In this document: piece by piece, positions 18,266 through 26,822 of the stretch
Layout: every line of letters starts with the position of its first letter
How positions within the stretch are numbered: the stretch's first letter is position 1
Assembly (NCBI GenBank): GCA_016870355.1
Contig: VGBR01000001.1
Location: forward strand, 376,989-440,988
Reading direction: 5' to 3'
DNA from: Actinomycetota bacterium
GTDB lineage: Bacteria; Actinomycetota; Acidimicrobiia; IMCC26256; PALSA-555
Length of the DNA: 64,000 bases
Notes under the pieces: generated by a model
The model's input: the letters and a program-made list of their open reading frames with translations, nothing else
Database searches by the model: none
What the model was told of the DNA's origin: nothing
Made by a program: the position numbers and the translations under genes

Positions 18266-19807
18266 CTACGCGGCACCGAACGCTTCGTCGGCCCGGACCT
18301 GCTGCTCGTCGAGGATCGCCTGCCGGTCGATCTTCAGGAGGAACCCGGCCTTGATCGTGGCGTCCAGGCTCTTGGTGAACTCCCGCATGTACTGCTCGAC
18401 GGTGCCGTAGCGTTCGGTCAACACATCGGGCGCGAGGAACGTCTCGATGCCCACCAGCTTGCAGTACGGACCGGGGCCGCTGTGCACCACGTACGTCGAG
18501 AGCGGTACATCCACGAACGGTGACCGCACCCCGCCGAGGGTGATCCCGAGGTCGTCCACCGCAGACTCGGACACGTCGCCTTGAACGGCGAGCTCGATGC
18601 GGTCACCCCGTGGCGGCGCAGTGGCGTCCTCGGCCCAGGTCGCGAGGTTCGAAGCCGCGGCGCGCCCGAAGGCCCCGATCGGGAACGACGAGCCGCCGAT
18701 GCAACCTGCGCCCGCTCCGGTGCCATGCGACGCGCCGGCGATCTCCCAGCCCCGGTAGTGGTCGCGCCTCTTGTTGCTGTCGGGCCGTCGGACCGTGGCC
18801 CCACCCGGCGTGACGTAGTCGAAGGTGGGCGTGGTGATGTCTTCGGCGCCTTCGAGGCCCGAATCGACCGCCAGCGCCGTGGGCACTTCGATCGTGAAGC
18901 CCTCGACATCGGCCTGGGCCTCATAGTCGACGACCGGCACGTCGACGCCTTCGATCACTCCGTGTTCGAAGTCCGGGACGACCGAGTCGCCCGACTGGAG
19001 CGGCGACAGGTTCGATTGGCGGCCACCGATGATGTACCCGTCGTACACCGGCGCGCCGTTGCCGAGGCGGGTCAGGTCGTGGATGGCACTGACGAACGTC
19101 GCAGTGTCGACGGCGCTCTGTGAGTACCCACCCATGTAGATGTGCTTCGCGCGCAGCTCGCCGATCGGGTTGGCGGCGTTCTTCGCCTTCAGCAGCGTCC
19201 CCACCTGGCGCAGGATGTCCCACCCGAACTCGTTCTCCGTGAGGTTGATGTCGGCGTAGCGAACCGGGTCGAGCTCCTTGAGCAGGGTGGTCTGGCGGGC
19301 TCGGACCGTCACCCCGACCCAGGCATCACCGCGTTCGGCGATGAGCGGCTGGATCTGAGCCCAGATGACGTCGAAGTCGCCGCCACCCGTGGTGTTCATC
19401 GGCTCGACCCACACGGACCCGCTGAAGTCCGCCTTCTCGGCCGGGGCGCGCACGAGCAACCTCGTGGCGAACGCGTTCCCGTCGCTGTCCTCGGTGACCC
19501 TGCCGGTCACGGGGCCGGCGTAGACGATCGCCGTGCTCTCGAACAGGTACTCGGTCTCGACGTAGCCCTCGGGGAGGGGTGCACGCGCGTCGATTGCGGT
19601 CGCCGACCGTTGCGGGATGCCGGCGCCCTCGGGCATCACGGAGAGCTGCACGTCGCTCACATCGGCTTCCGCGCCCGGGCGCTTGCCCGCGTGGGTCGCA
19701 GCGCTCGCGACGGGGGCGACGAGCGAGACCAGCAGCACGGTCGCCAAGGCGAGCGTCCCGATCCGGCGCCGCCCGGTCGAGGTTCGGTCTTGGGCCCCGT
19801 CTCGCAT
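18266..19807 (-). CDS. Secreted alpha/beta-hydrolase domain protein
   Basis: 513 residues from the ATG at 19807, which has GGGGCGG seven bases upstream. An Arg-rich start and a hydrophobic segment ending APVASAATHA make a signal peptide. The nucleophile elbow is GGYSQS, in the GxSxS form found in a large actinomycete and proteobacterial hydrolase family of unknown substrate (alpha/beta-hydrolase domain, about 450-500 residues). A second conserved block is SHGTGAGAGC. It is probably an extracellular esterase or lipase-like enzyme. Confidence 0.82.
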   Translation of the reverse strand: MRDGAQDRTSTGRRRIGTLALATVLLVSLVAPVASAATHAGKRPGAEADVSDVQLSVMPEGAGIPQRSATAIDARAPLPEGYVETEYLFESTAIVYAGPVTGRVTEDSDGNAFATRLLVRAPAEKADFSGSVWVEPMNTTGGGDFDVIWAQIQPLIAERGDAWVGVTVRARQTTLLKELDPVRYADINLTENEFGWDILRQVGTLLKAKNAANPIGELRAKHIYMGGYSQSAVDTATFVSAIHDLTRLGNGAPVYDGYIIGGRQSNLSPLQSGDSVVPDFEHGVIEGVDVPVVDYEAQADVEGFTIEVPTALAVDSGLEGAEDITTPTFDYVTPGGATVRRPDSNKRRDHYRGWEIAGASHGTGAGAGCIGGSSFPIGAFGRAAASNLATWAEDATAPPRGDRIELAVQGDVSESAVDDLGITLGGVRSPFVDVPLSTYVVHSGPGPYCKLVGIETFLAPDVLTERYGTVEQYMREFTKSLDATIKAGFLLKIDRQAILDEQQVRADEAFGAA

Positions 19808-20147
19808 TCGAGCCGCCCCTTCGATCGTTCGGACCACTTGACCGCTGCAGGCCCCGCCAATGCTGACACAACTTGGACGACCGGCGAGGCCAGCCCTCGA
19901 AGGCCCTCGACATCCCAGCGGAACCGCGTGGCGCGCGGCGGTGGGGTGTGAGCGCCGTCGGTGACGACGGCTTGGCTGCTCACACTCACTGAACGTCGAC
20001 GCGCAGCGCGCGCAGCTGCACGAACCAGCGCTGGTCACCTGCACGCGAACGTCAACAATCTGACGAGCACCGACGACGTCGACCGCCTCGGCGGAATGGC
20101 GCTCTACTCCGGCGTGCCGGTCGAGATCGAAGGGGTGTGATCGAGCC
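19808..20147 (+). other. Intergenic region with a possible 5'-truncated gene remnant
   Basis: 340 bases between the hydrolase start and the NTF2-like gene. From about 20020 to the TGA at 20138-20140 a plus-strand frame reads RTSAGHLHANVNNL, then STDDVDRLGG. This resembles the C-terminus of class-V (cysteine-desulfurase-like) aminotransferases, where a conserved R-x-S-x-H-x-x-N is followed by an Asp-Val-Asp-Arg-Leu helix. No start or upstream domain exists. I treat it as a likely but weakly supported remnant. The part next to 19807 should hold the hydrolase promoter. Confidence 0.3.
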
Positions 20148-20573
20148 TTGGTATCGGCAGAAGAGAACAAGCAGATCGTGCAGCGGTACTGGGACGCGCT
20201 CGCCGCGCGCGACTGGGACGGGATGAAGGCGTTACTCGCCGACGACGCGCACTACACGGATGTGGGAGTGCCCGGACCTGGTGGCATCGGCCCCGACGGT
20301 GTGCTTCAGCGCCTGCGTCTCGGCATCGAGCCACTCGAGGCGTACGAGCACCTACCCGGCACGATCATGATCGCCGAGGGCGACGTCGTGATGACCGAGC
20401 ACACCGAGCGCTGGTGCTTCCACACCGGCGAAGTCGTCGACCACTCGTTCGTGTCGGTCATCGAGCTGCGCGACGGCAAGATCGTCCGTTGGCACGACTA
20501 CTCGAACATCTCGAACATCACCGACAACGCACCATCGTGGTGGCTCGAGCACATCATGTCCGGCATGCAGTGA
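20148..20573 (+). CDS. NTF2/SnoaL-like protein (limonene-epoxide-hydrolase-like)
   Basis: 141 residues. The pattern EENKQIVQRYWDALAARDWDGM, then LADDAHYTDVG and a C-terminal VIELRDGKIVRWHDYSN is that of the SnoaL/limonene-1,2-epoxide hydrolase fold. These small cone-shaped proteins act as hydrolases, cyclases or isomerases on hydrophobic substrates. The first usable start is a TTG at 20148, just after the TGA of the remnant upstream. It seems complete. Function is not assignable further. Confidence 0.8.
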   Translation: MVSAEENKQIVQRYWDALAARDWDGMKALLADDAHYTDVGVPGPGGIGPDGVLQRLRLGIEPLEAYEHLPGTIMIAEGDVVMTEHTERWCFHTGEVVDHSFVSVIELRDGKIVRWHDYSNISNITDNAPSWWLEHIMSGMQ

Positions 20574-20578
20574 GGCGC

Positions 20579-20703
20579 TCAGCGCCCTCGCGCTTCTACG
20601 CGCGGCGGTACGTGCGCGAAGCCACCGTCGGTGTCCTCTTCTTCGCCGCCGGTGCTTGCACGACACCGTCGAGGCTGATGAAGTCGCTGAGAACGATGCG
20701 CAT
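20579..20703 (-). pseudogene. DHFR/RibD-C family protein, N-terminal remnant with frameshift
   Basis: The ATG at 20703 opens with MRIVLSDFISLDGVVQAP, the conserved N-terminus of the actinomycete dihydrofolate-reductase-like (RibD C-terminal domain) family. The next conserved block, EEDTDGGFAH, is present but one frame away, so a single-base change lies near 20645-20655. After about 35 codons the similarity stops, close to the 3' end of the convergent NTF2 gene. The gene has lost its last three quarters and is not functional. Confidence 0.65.
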
Positions 20704-20808
20704 GCACCGCAGCGTAGGTGCCAAGAGGCGACGGCCAAATGTTCTGGTCAGTGAACAATCCGCCAAGCGTGTCCGGATGCTGGCGCGAGGTTCGGTAGGT
20801 TCGGACCG

Positions 20809-21801
20809 ATGGCGGACATCGTCGAGGCAAAGGGATTGGTCAAGCGCTACGGCAAGGTCGTCGCGCTCGATGGCCTCGACCTGACCGTGCCACAGGGCAC
20901 CGTGCTCGGCCTGCTCGGTCCCAACGGTGCTGGCAAGACCACTCTGGTCTCGATCCTCGCCACGCTCCTGCAACCCGACGAGGGCACCGCAAACGTGGCT
21001 GGCTTCGATGTCTGCAACGACCCGGAGGAGGTGCGCAAGCGCATCGGGCTGTCAGGTCAGTTCGCCGCGGTGGATGAGCACCTCACCGGCTTCGAGAACC
21101 TCGACATGGTCGGGCGCCTCTACCGGAAGGGGCGCAAGGCATCACGTGATCGAGCGCGAGAGCTGCTCGAGGTCTTCGACCTCGCCGAGGCCGGCGATCG
21201 GACGGCCAAGACGTACTCGGGTGGCATGCGTCGCCGCCTCGACCTCGCGGGCGCACTCGTCGCGGAGCCGCCGGTGCTCTTCCTCGACGAGCCCACGTCG
21301 GGTCTCGATCCTCGCAGCCGCACCGGCTTGTGGGGGGTGATCCGCGACCTCGTCGCCCGCGGCACGACGTTGCTCCTCACGACGCAGTACCTCGAAGAGG
21401 CCGACCAGCTCGCCGACGATGTCGTCGTCATCGACCACGGGCATGCCATCGCGCACGGCACCCCTGCCGAGCTGAAGACCAGCGTTGGGGGCGAGCGGAT
21501 CGAGGTGACAGTGCGCGAGACGGGCGATCTCCCGTCCGCACAGACGATCCTGACCGGCTTCGCGAGCGGTGAGATCAGCATCGACGAGCAGCGCGGCACG
21601 CTCATCGCGCCGATCGCGGGTGGCGTGCCCACGCTCACCAAGGCGCTGCACGAGTTCGAGGCTTCCAAGATCGACCTGTTCGATGTCGGGCTCCGGCGCC
21701 CGACGCTCGACGACGTGTTCCTCACACTGACCGGTCACGTCGCCGAGGAGGCCGTCAGTGAAGAGGCGGACGGCCAGAAGAGCGAAGAGATGGCCGGATG
21801 A
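20809..21801 (+). CDS. Drug-exporter-type ABC ATPase (DrrA-like)
   Basis: 330 residues. Walker A GPNGAGKT at 37-44, signature YSGGM at 136-140, Walker B VLFLDE at 156-161 and the long C-terminal extension (FDVGLRRPTLDDVFLTLTGH) typical of the DrrA/daunorubicin-resistance group. It pairs with the membrane protein that starts within its stop codon (ATGA at 21798). In known systems the pair exports a hydrophobic compound or lipid. ATG at 20809 follows about 100 bases after the remnant ATG on the other strand, so this gap holds its promoter. Confidence 0.9.
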   Translation: MADIVEAKGLVKRYGKVVALDGLDLTVPQGTVLGLLGPNGAGKTTLVSILATLLQPDEGTANVAGFDVCNDPEEVRKRIGLSGQFAAVDEHLTGFENLDMVGRLYRKGRKASRDRARELLEVFDLAEAGDRTAKTYSGGMRRRLDLAGALVAEPPVLFLDEPTSGLDPRSRTGLWGVIRDLVARGTTLLLTTQYLEEADQLADDVVVIDHGHAIAHGTPAELKTSVGGERIEVTVRETGDLPSAQTILTGFASGEISIDEQRGTLIAPIAGGVPTLTKALHEFEASKIDLFDVGLRRPTLDDVFLTLTGHVAEEAVSEEADGQKSEEMAG

Positions 21802-22601
21802 ACAGCCTCGCGGTCGCATTCGCCGACACCACCGTCATCGCCAAGCGCAACCTCATCAAGATCAAGCGCGTCCCCGAGATCCTCGTGTTCGTGCTCCTGT
21901 CACCGATCATGTTCGTGCTGCTGTTCGCGTTCGTGTTCGGCAACGCGATCGACATCCGCGGACTCAACTACCGCGAGTTCCTGATCGCAGGGGTGTTCAC
22001 CCAGACCGTGATGTTCGGAGCCACGTTCACCGCGGCCGGGCTCGCGGAGGACATGCAGAAGGGCATCATCAGCCGGTTCCGAGCGCTTCCCATGTCGCGC
22101 GCGGCCGTGCTCGCCGGTCGAACCGTCAGCGACATCGCCTACAACCTGCTGTCGCTGGTGATCATGGCGTTGACCGGTCTTGCGGTGGGATGGACGATCC
22201 GCACCTCGTTCGGGGAGGCCATCGCAGGCTTCGCGCTGTTGCTGCTGTTCTCCTACGCGATCTCGTGGGTGATGGCGTCGATTGGTCTCGCGGTACCCAG
22301 CGTCGAGGTCGTGAACAACGCGGTGTTCATGGTGCTCTTCCCGCTCACCTTCCTCGCGAACACGTTCGTCCCGTCGAACGACCTTCCCGGCGGGCTGCGC
22401 GAGTTCGCGGAGTGGAGCCCGGTGTCGACCGTGACCCAAGCGGTGCGGGAGCTGTTCGGCAACGTGCCGGCGAACGCGCCCGAACCACCGTCGTGGGCGC
22501 TCGACCACGCGATCCTCTACACGCTGATCTGGATCGCGGTGATCATCGCGATCTTTGCCCCGCTCTCCGTGCGCCAGTACAAGAGGCTCCAGCGGGCCTG
22601 A
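21798..22601 (+). CDS. ABC-2 type exporter permease (DrrB-like)
   Basis: 267 residues with six hydrophobic helices. Typical ABC-2 features are the first long helix after a basic segment (KRNLIKIKRVPE), the block GIISRFRALPMSR between the second and third helices, and NTFVPSNDLPGGLREFAEWSPVS near the end. It forms the membrane part of the exporter with the ATPase, to which it is translationally coupled. Substrate unknown. Confidence 0.9.
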   Translation: MNSLAVAFADTTVIAKRNLIKIKRVPEILVFVLLSPIMFVLLFAFVFGNAIDIRGLNYREFLIAGVFTQTVMFGATFTAAGLAEDMQKGIISRFRALPMSRAAVLAGRTVSDIAYNLLSLVIMALTGLAVGWTIRTSFGEAIAGFALLLLFSYAISWVMASIGLAVPSVEVVNNAVFMVLFPLTFLANTFVPSNDLPGGLREFAEWSPVSTVTQAVRELFGNVPANAPEPPSWALDHAILYTLIWIAVIIAIFAPLSVRQYKRLQRA

Positions 22602-22609
22602 CCGCGAGC

Positions 22610-24133
22610 TCAGACCGGGGCTTCGACCTCGAGTCGTGGCTCGCGCGCTGGTGGAAGGTGGTCGTAGAGGTCTGCGACGAGGTCGGACCGGATCGACTCG
22701 CAGCCGGGATCGTCCCAACGGTTGTGGAACTGGTGCGGGTCGTCGACCAGGTCGTACAGCTCGCCCTCGGTACCGTCGTAACCCCCGCCCGGCTCGTACG
22801 CCGTGCAAACCCAGCCGTCGCGAGCGATCGATCTCAAGTGGAAGTCGCCGAGCTGGCTGTCCCACTCGGTGATCATGCGTTCGTGACCGGCGCCATCGGT
22901 CATGGGCAGCACCTCACCCTGCATCCAATCCGGCGCGGGCAATCCGGCGATCGAGCAGAACGTGGGCGCGAGGTCGACGTGTCCCACTAAATCGGTGACT
23001 TCATCGGGCACCGGCCCTGACGACGGTGCCGGGCGCCAGATGAACGGGACACGCATCAACGCGTCGCAGTGGTACGGGCCCTTGAACAGCAGGCCAAAGT
23101 CACCCTGGAGCTCGCCGTGATCGGTGGTGAAGACCACGTCGGTGTCGTCGCCCCAACCGCGTTCGTCGATGCGACGCAGCACGCGTCCGCACGCCTCATC
23201 GATCAGCTCGTTCTCGACATGGATGAGCGCGTTCACTTCGCGCACCTGGTCGTGCGTCATGGTCGCGGGGACGAACCCGGTCGGTCCGCCTTCGCGGTTG
23301 TCGTAGCGGCCGTCGAACCAGTGGAGCCAGTGGCGGGGCTTGCTCCCGAGCACGTTGCGACACGCGTCGACCGATCCGGGGTGACCCGCAGGCAGATCGA
23401 GGTCCTGCCACTTCACGCGCGAGACCTCGGACGCGGGCGGATCCCATGGGTGGTGCGGGTCGGGGAAGCTCATCCACACAAACCAGTCATCCGCCGGATC
23501 GAGCGTGTCGAGCCACGCGATCGTCCGATCGGCCACCCAGTCGGTGTGGTAGTGCTCGCGCGGCACGGGGTTGACCGCGACCTGTTCGAGACCGGTGTCG
23601 CCGCCACCGTCACTGTTGAGCTGTCCGTCCTTGAACAACGCGTAGAACCCGGCCATGTCCTCGGGGTGGTGCGTGTCCAGCCACGTGCCGTAGTGCCAGA
23701 AGGGGAGAGGTCCGTGCATCGCGAGCTCCATGTGCCCGAAGCCGCGGTGGGGTCCGTATGACAGCTCGCGCCCTCGTCGCCCGAGCACATTCTCGGGCCA
23801 CCGGCCGTCGGGATCGAAGCCGGGCTCGAAGTGGGCCTTGCCGATGAGCGCAGTGCGGTAGCCAGCGTCGGCGAGCAGGTCGGCCACGCTGGGTGCGTCG
23901 AGTGGGAGCGGAACGCCGTTGGCGAAGACGCCGTGGGTCCGTACGTACTGACCGGTCAGCATGGTCGAGCGCGCCGGCATGCACACGACGTTCTGGTTGT
24001 GCGCGCGCCGATAGTTGATGCCCGTCGCCGCCAGCGCGTCGACCACCGGCGTGCGCGCGATCTCGCCGCCGTTGCAACCGAGCGCGTCGTAACGCTGCTG
24101 ATCGGTGGTGATGAAGAGGATCTTGCGACCCAT
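22610..24133 (-). CDS. Sulfatase family hydrolase
   Basis: 507 residues. The metal site Asp-Gln (ITTDQQRYDALG at 8-18) and the formylglycine motif Cys51-M-P-A-Arg55 followed by STMLTGQ mark an active type I sulfatase or phosphonate/phosphodiester hydrolase. The second metal motif is FTTDHGELQGDFG. No signal peptide is seen, so it seems cytoplasmic, where the Cys would have to be converted by a formylglycine-generating enzyme that is not in this window. Its ATG lies on the stop of the DUF1330 gene upstream (TGATG). Confidence 0.9.
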   Translation of the reverse strand: MGRKILFITTDQQRYDALGCNGGEIARTPVVDALAATGINYRRAHNQNVVCMPARSTMLTGQYVRTHGVFANGVPLPLDAPSVADLLADAGYRTALIGKAHFEPGFDPDGRWPENVLGRRGRELSYGPHRGFGHMELAMHGPLPFWHYGTWLDTHHPEDMAGFYALFKDGQLNSDGGGDTGLEQVAVNPVPREHYHTDWVADRTIAWLDTLDPADDWFVWMSFPDPHHPWDPPASEVSRVKWQDLDLPAGHPGSVDACRNVLGSKPRHWLHWFDGRYDNREGGPTGFVPATMTHDQVREVNALIHVENELIDEACGRVLRRIDERGWGDDTDVVFTTDHGELQGDFGLLFKGPYHCDALMRVPFIWRPAPSSGPVPDEVTDLVGHVDLAPTFCSIAGLPAPDWMQGEVLPMTDGAGHERMITEWDSQLGDFHLRSIARDGWVCTAYEPGGGYDGTEGELYDLVDDPHQFHNRWDDPGCESIRSDLVADLYDHLPPAREPRLEVEAPV

Positions 24134-24546
24134 CAGGACCGCCCCAGCTCGGCGATGCGGTCCAGTCGGGGTGTGCAGGCAACGACGACCGTGCGCTCGA
24201 GCCCCGACTCGCGGTGCTGATGAGCCTCCTGATACGAGGGCTGCGAGACCATGTCGAGGAACGCGTCGCGCGACGGGTACTGCACGAGCAGCACCTGGTC
24301 CCAGTGCTGCGCGGCGTCGCCGATGAGGATCTGGTCGACCCGACCCGCCCAGATCACACTCCCGCCGCGCTCTTCGATCATGGCTACGGCCACGTCGCCG
24401 TACGCCCGGTACTCCTGCTCGCCGGACTTTTCGCTGTCACCGGTCGCCGCGGGCTTGAACTTCAAGAGGTTCAGCATCACCACCGGTCCCTCATCGGGCG
24501 CGGCGGCGAACTCGCGGAACTGCTCAGCATTCGGGCTGATGCTCAT
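24133..24546 (-). CDS. DUF1330 family protein
   Basis: 137 residues. PVVMLNLLKFKP, then YGDVAVAMIEERGG and the block DQVLLVQYPSRDAFLDMVSQPSYQEA are the conserved parts of DUF1330, a dimeric alpha-beta barrel family related to ABM proteins. The ATG at 24546 is chosen by family length. It is read together with the sulfatase directly downstream. Its start overlaps the 3' end of a broken GGDEF gene. No enzyme function is established for the family. Confidence 0.85.
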   Translation of the reverse strand: MSISPNAEQFREFAAAPDEGPVVMLNLLKFKPAATGDSEKSGEQEYRAYGDVAVAMIEERGGSVIWAGRVDQILIGDAAQHWDQVLLVQYPSRDAFLDMVSQPSYQEAHQHRESGLERTVVVACTPRLDRIAELGRS

Positions 24547-25255
24547 CGGCTGCCCTCCTCCCACTCGCCACGTGCCCACCCCGACCTTTGGCTCGCAGGA
24601 GTGCCGTATCCGCGCGCTCGAGGGTGGCCTCGCCGATCCGGTCGGCTGCGTGGGCCAAGCCGATGCTAATGCCCACCGAGGTTGTGGTCTCGCCAACCTT
24701 GAACGGCTCGGCGATCGCGGAGCACACGCGATTGGCCAACGTGTGCGCTTGGTCCGGCGTCACCTCGGCGCACAAGACCGCAAACTCGTCGCCACCCAGG
24801 CGACCGACGACGTCCTTGGCCCGCACGCTGGCGTGGATGCGTCGCGCCACGGCACGCAACAGCTCGTCGCCAGCCTTGTGACCAAGCGCATCATTCACGG
24901 CCTTGAACCGGTCGAAGTCGCAGTACAGGATCGCTCCCCCGCGCTCGCACTGCTGGAGTGCTTCGAAGATGGCCTTGCGATTCGCGACTCCCGTGAGCGA
25001 GTCGCGCAGCGCCGCATCTGCCAGCTGCTGGGTTGTCGCGTCCATCGGATGATCAGCTCGACGTAGTCCTTTGCCATCGTCATGCCAAGGGTGTGGATCT
25101 CGGGAACGAGGCCGCCGGCGCGCATCCAGAGCGTGACGAGCGCGCACACTTGCCCGTGCTCGTCGGTCACCGGCTCGATCCAGTACGCGCTGAGCCCAAG
25201 CGACTTCACGAGGGCGCGGCGCTCTTCGTCGAGATTCGAAGGGTCGTCGGCGCGC
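24524..25255 (-). pseudogene. GAF/PAS-GGDEF diguanylate cyclase, 5'-truncated and frameshifted
   Basis: The part read from 25045 to 24524 is a complete GGDEF domain: DSLTGVANRKA, CDFDRFKAVNDALGH and the active loop GRLGGDEFAV. The sensory part just upstream (SLGLSAYWIEPVTDEHG to MAKDYVELIIRW) is in another frame, which meets the GGDEF frame at 25040-25050, so a small indel separates them. Upstream of about 25250 the sensor domain stops abruptly at the remnant of a divergent gene. The GGDEF part might still be made from the ATG at 25045, but the original two-domain enzyme is broken. Confidence 0.7.
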
Positions 25256-25561
25256 TGCGTCGACGCGGGCGGGTCGTACCGCTACACGCATTCGAGTGAC
25301 GGAAACGAGTTCCACTTCTACGGGTGCTTCCACGAAGTGCGACCGTCGGAGCTCATCGTGCAGACGTTCACGTTCGAAGGGATGCCCGACGGAGTCGCGT
25401 TGGAGAAGCTGTGGTTCGAGGACCTCGGCGACGGGCGTACTCGCCTCGTGGCCACATCGCTCGTCGACAGCTTCGAAGATCGCGACTCGGTCATCTCCAG
25501 CGGCATGGAAGATGGCATCCTTGAGAGCTACGAGCGACTCGACGAGCTGCTCGCCAAGTGA
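25256..25561 (+). pseudogene. SRPBCC (AHSA1-like) protein, C-terminal remnant
   Basis: From about 25256 the plus-strand frame reads GGSYRYTHSSDGNEF, then FHEVRPSELIVQTFTFEG and ending ESYERLDELLAK, a good match to the second half of actinomycete SRPBCC/activator-of-Hsp90-like proteins. The first 40-50 residues, including any start, are missing. It joins head to head with the 5'-truncated GGDEF gene. The frame stays open upstream to 25082 without similarity. It is probably inactive. Confidence 0.65.
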
Positions 25562-25649
25562 CCGCGTAGCGAGCGGAGCGGATAGAGCGCAGCGGAAGCA
25601 GCGGAGTGGGAGCGAAGCAACGCGAGGAGCGCGCGCGTAGCGTGCGGGC
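25562..25649. repeat. Purine-rich GAGCG/AGCGG degenerate repeat
   Basis: The 88 bases between the SRPBCC stop and the next ATG consist largely of variants of AGCGGAG, GAGCG and AGCGAAGC in loose tandem. Such AGCGG-rich spacers occur between genes in some actinomycetes. No clear period or secondary structure is present. It contains the ribosome-binding region (GAGGAGCG) of the next gene. Confidence 0.4.
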
Positions 25650-26036
25650 ATGCCGCCCGACGCGCTCACCATCACACTTGAACCGTTCACGGGCCCGTGG
25701 CCCGACGACGATCCCGACGCGAACTTCAAAGCTGACCTCGCGCTGTACGCATACGTCGATCCGTTGGAGACGATCCGCAACCTGAGCGCCAACATCGACG
25801 TGCCAGTCGGCGCGCTGTGTCACTACGTGCTCGCGAAGTGGGCGACGGCTGGGAGTGGGGGATTGCTCGAGCTCGGCCCCACGATGATCCATCGGCTCGC
25901 GGTGGTGCCCGACGAGGCCGAAGCCGTCGGGACGGACGAGGCGCGTCTTGCCGCGTACGGGCAGCTGCGCCAGATGCTCGGGTGGTTGCGGCATCCGCTC
26001 GAGCATCCCGAGGTCTACGGGTCAGACGGGGACTGA
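25650..26036 (+). CDS. Conserved hypothetical protein
   Basis: 128 residues, soluble, acidic. Recognisable blocks are ETIRNLSANIDVPVGAL, then LAKWATAGSGGLLELG and a C-terminal helical QLRQMLGWLRHPLEHPEVY. The composition and codon use look like a real actinomycete protein, possibly of the small DUF6027-like group, but I cannot confirm a family. ATG at 25650. It converges on the ECF S-component gene, with the two coding ends overlapping by 15 bases. Confidence 0.6.
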   Translation: MPPDALTITLEPFTGPWPDDDPDANFKADLALYAYVDPLETIRNLSANIDVPVGALCHYVLAKWATAGSGGLLELGPTMIHRLAVVPDEAEAVGTDEARLAAYGQLRQMLGWLRHPLEHPEVYGSDGD

Positions 26037-26822
26037 CGGCTCCGTCGGGACCAGCTCGACCGCCGGCTCGAGGCGGTGCGCAAAGCGCCGCAGCGATCGC
26101 AGCAGCGCGCCGCCGGTGAGCAGCAAGAGGATCGCGTTGCAGAGCGCACCCGCGGCGTCCCAGCCGAACGACGTCGCCACGTAGTACGACCAGTAGTGCT
26201 CGGCGGTGCGCACGAGTCCGAGGCCGGGTCGCCAGAGCGTGTCGCCCTTGCCCTGGAGGAATGGCCACGCCCAGAGATTCATCACCGCGCCGTACAGGAA
26301 CCCCCATGCCCAACCGAATGCGGCGATCGCCACCACCTCGACGCGTGGTGACCACCGCTTCGTGCGTTCACCGAGCAGGCCGGCCGTCGCCCCCATCCAC
26401 GACAGGGCCAGCATCTGGAACGGCAGCCAGGGACCGATCCCGCCGGTGATGACGGCCGAGGTCGCCATGGCGGTGATGCCAAGAAGTAGTCCGAAGCGTG
26501 CGCCGAACGCCACGCCGCCGAGGATCACGAGGAAGAAGATCCCGGCGTTGTTGCCCGGCAGGTCGACCAGGCGGAGCAACGCCGCCGACGCGCCGAGCAC
26601 GCCGAGCACCGCGACCATGGCGCCGTTCATCGTGCCGCGCCGAACTTCGAGCGAGACGGCGCCGACCACGAGCGCGCCGATGGCCGCGGCCCACAAGGGC
26701 GCGTCAGTCGCGTGCGCGTCACCGGGCAGCGCCTCCGACGGGAACCAGAACGGGTAGAGGAACGCGGCCGCGCCCACTATGACCATCAACGTGTACACCA
26801 GCGCGGTCGGCACTCGGTTCAT
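26022..26822 (-). CDS. ECF transporter S component (probable cobalamin)
   Basis: 266 residues with about six hydrophobic helices and short loops, the layout of ECF substrate-binding (S) components. Family-like parts are NNAGIFFLVILGGVAFGARFG, PWLPFQMLALSWMGATAGLLG and a GWAWGFLYGAVMNLWAWPF segment. The last helices carry a basic cytoplasmic tail. It is the final gene of the minus-strand T-A-S operon, coupled to the ATPase (TGATG; a GTG one codon earlier at 26825 is also possible). The B12 call is inference from the riboswitch and transcobalamin-like genes next door; CbrT is the known S-component type it would correspond to. Confidence 0.82.
   Translation of the reverse strand: MNRVPTALVYTLMVIVGAAAFLYPFWFPSEALPGDAHATDAPLWAAAIGALVVGAVSLEVRRGTMNGAMVAVLGVLGASAALLRLVDLPGNNAGIFFLVILGGVAFGARFGLLLGITAMATSAVITGGIGPWLPFQMLALSWMGATAGLLGERTKRWSPRVEVVAIAAFGWAWGFLYGAVMNLWAWPFLQGKGDTLWRPGLGLVRTAEHYWSYYVATSFGWDAAGALCNAILLLLTGGALLRSLRRFAHRLEPAVELVPTEPSVPV

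Noticed and set aside
25562-25649. CRISPR-like or tandem-repeat array in the GAGCG stretch
   Set aside because: The units are 5-8 bases, degenerate and without spacers of fixed length.
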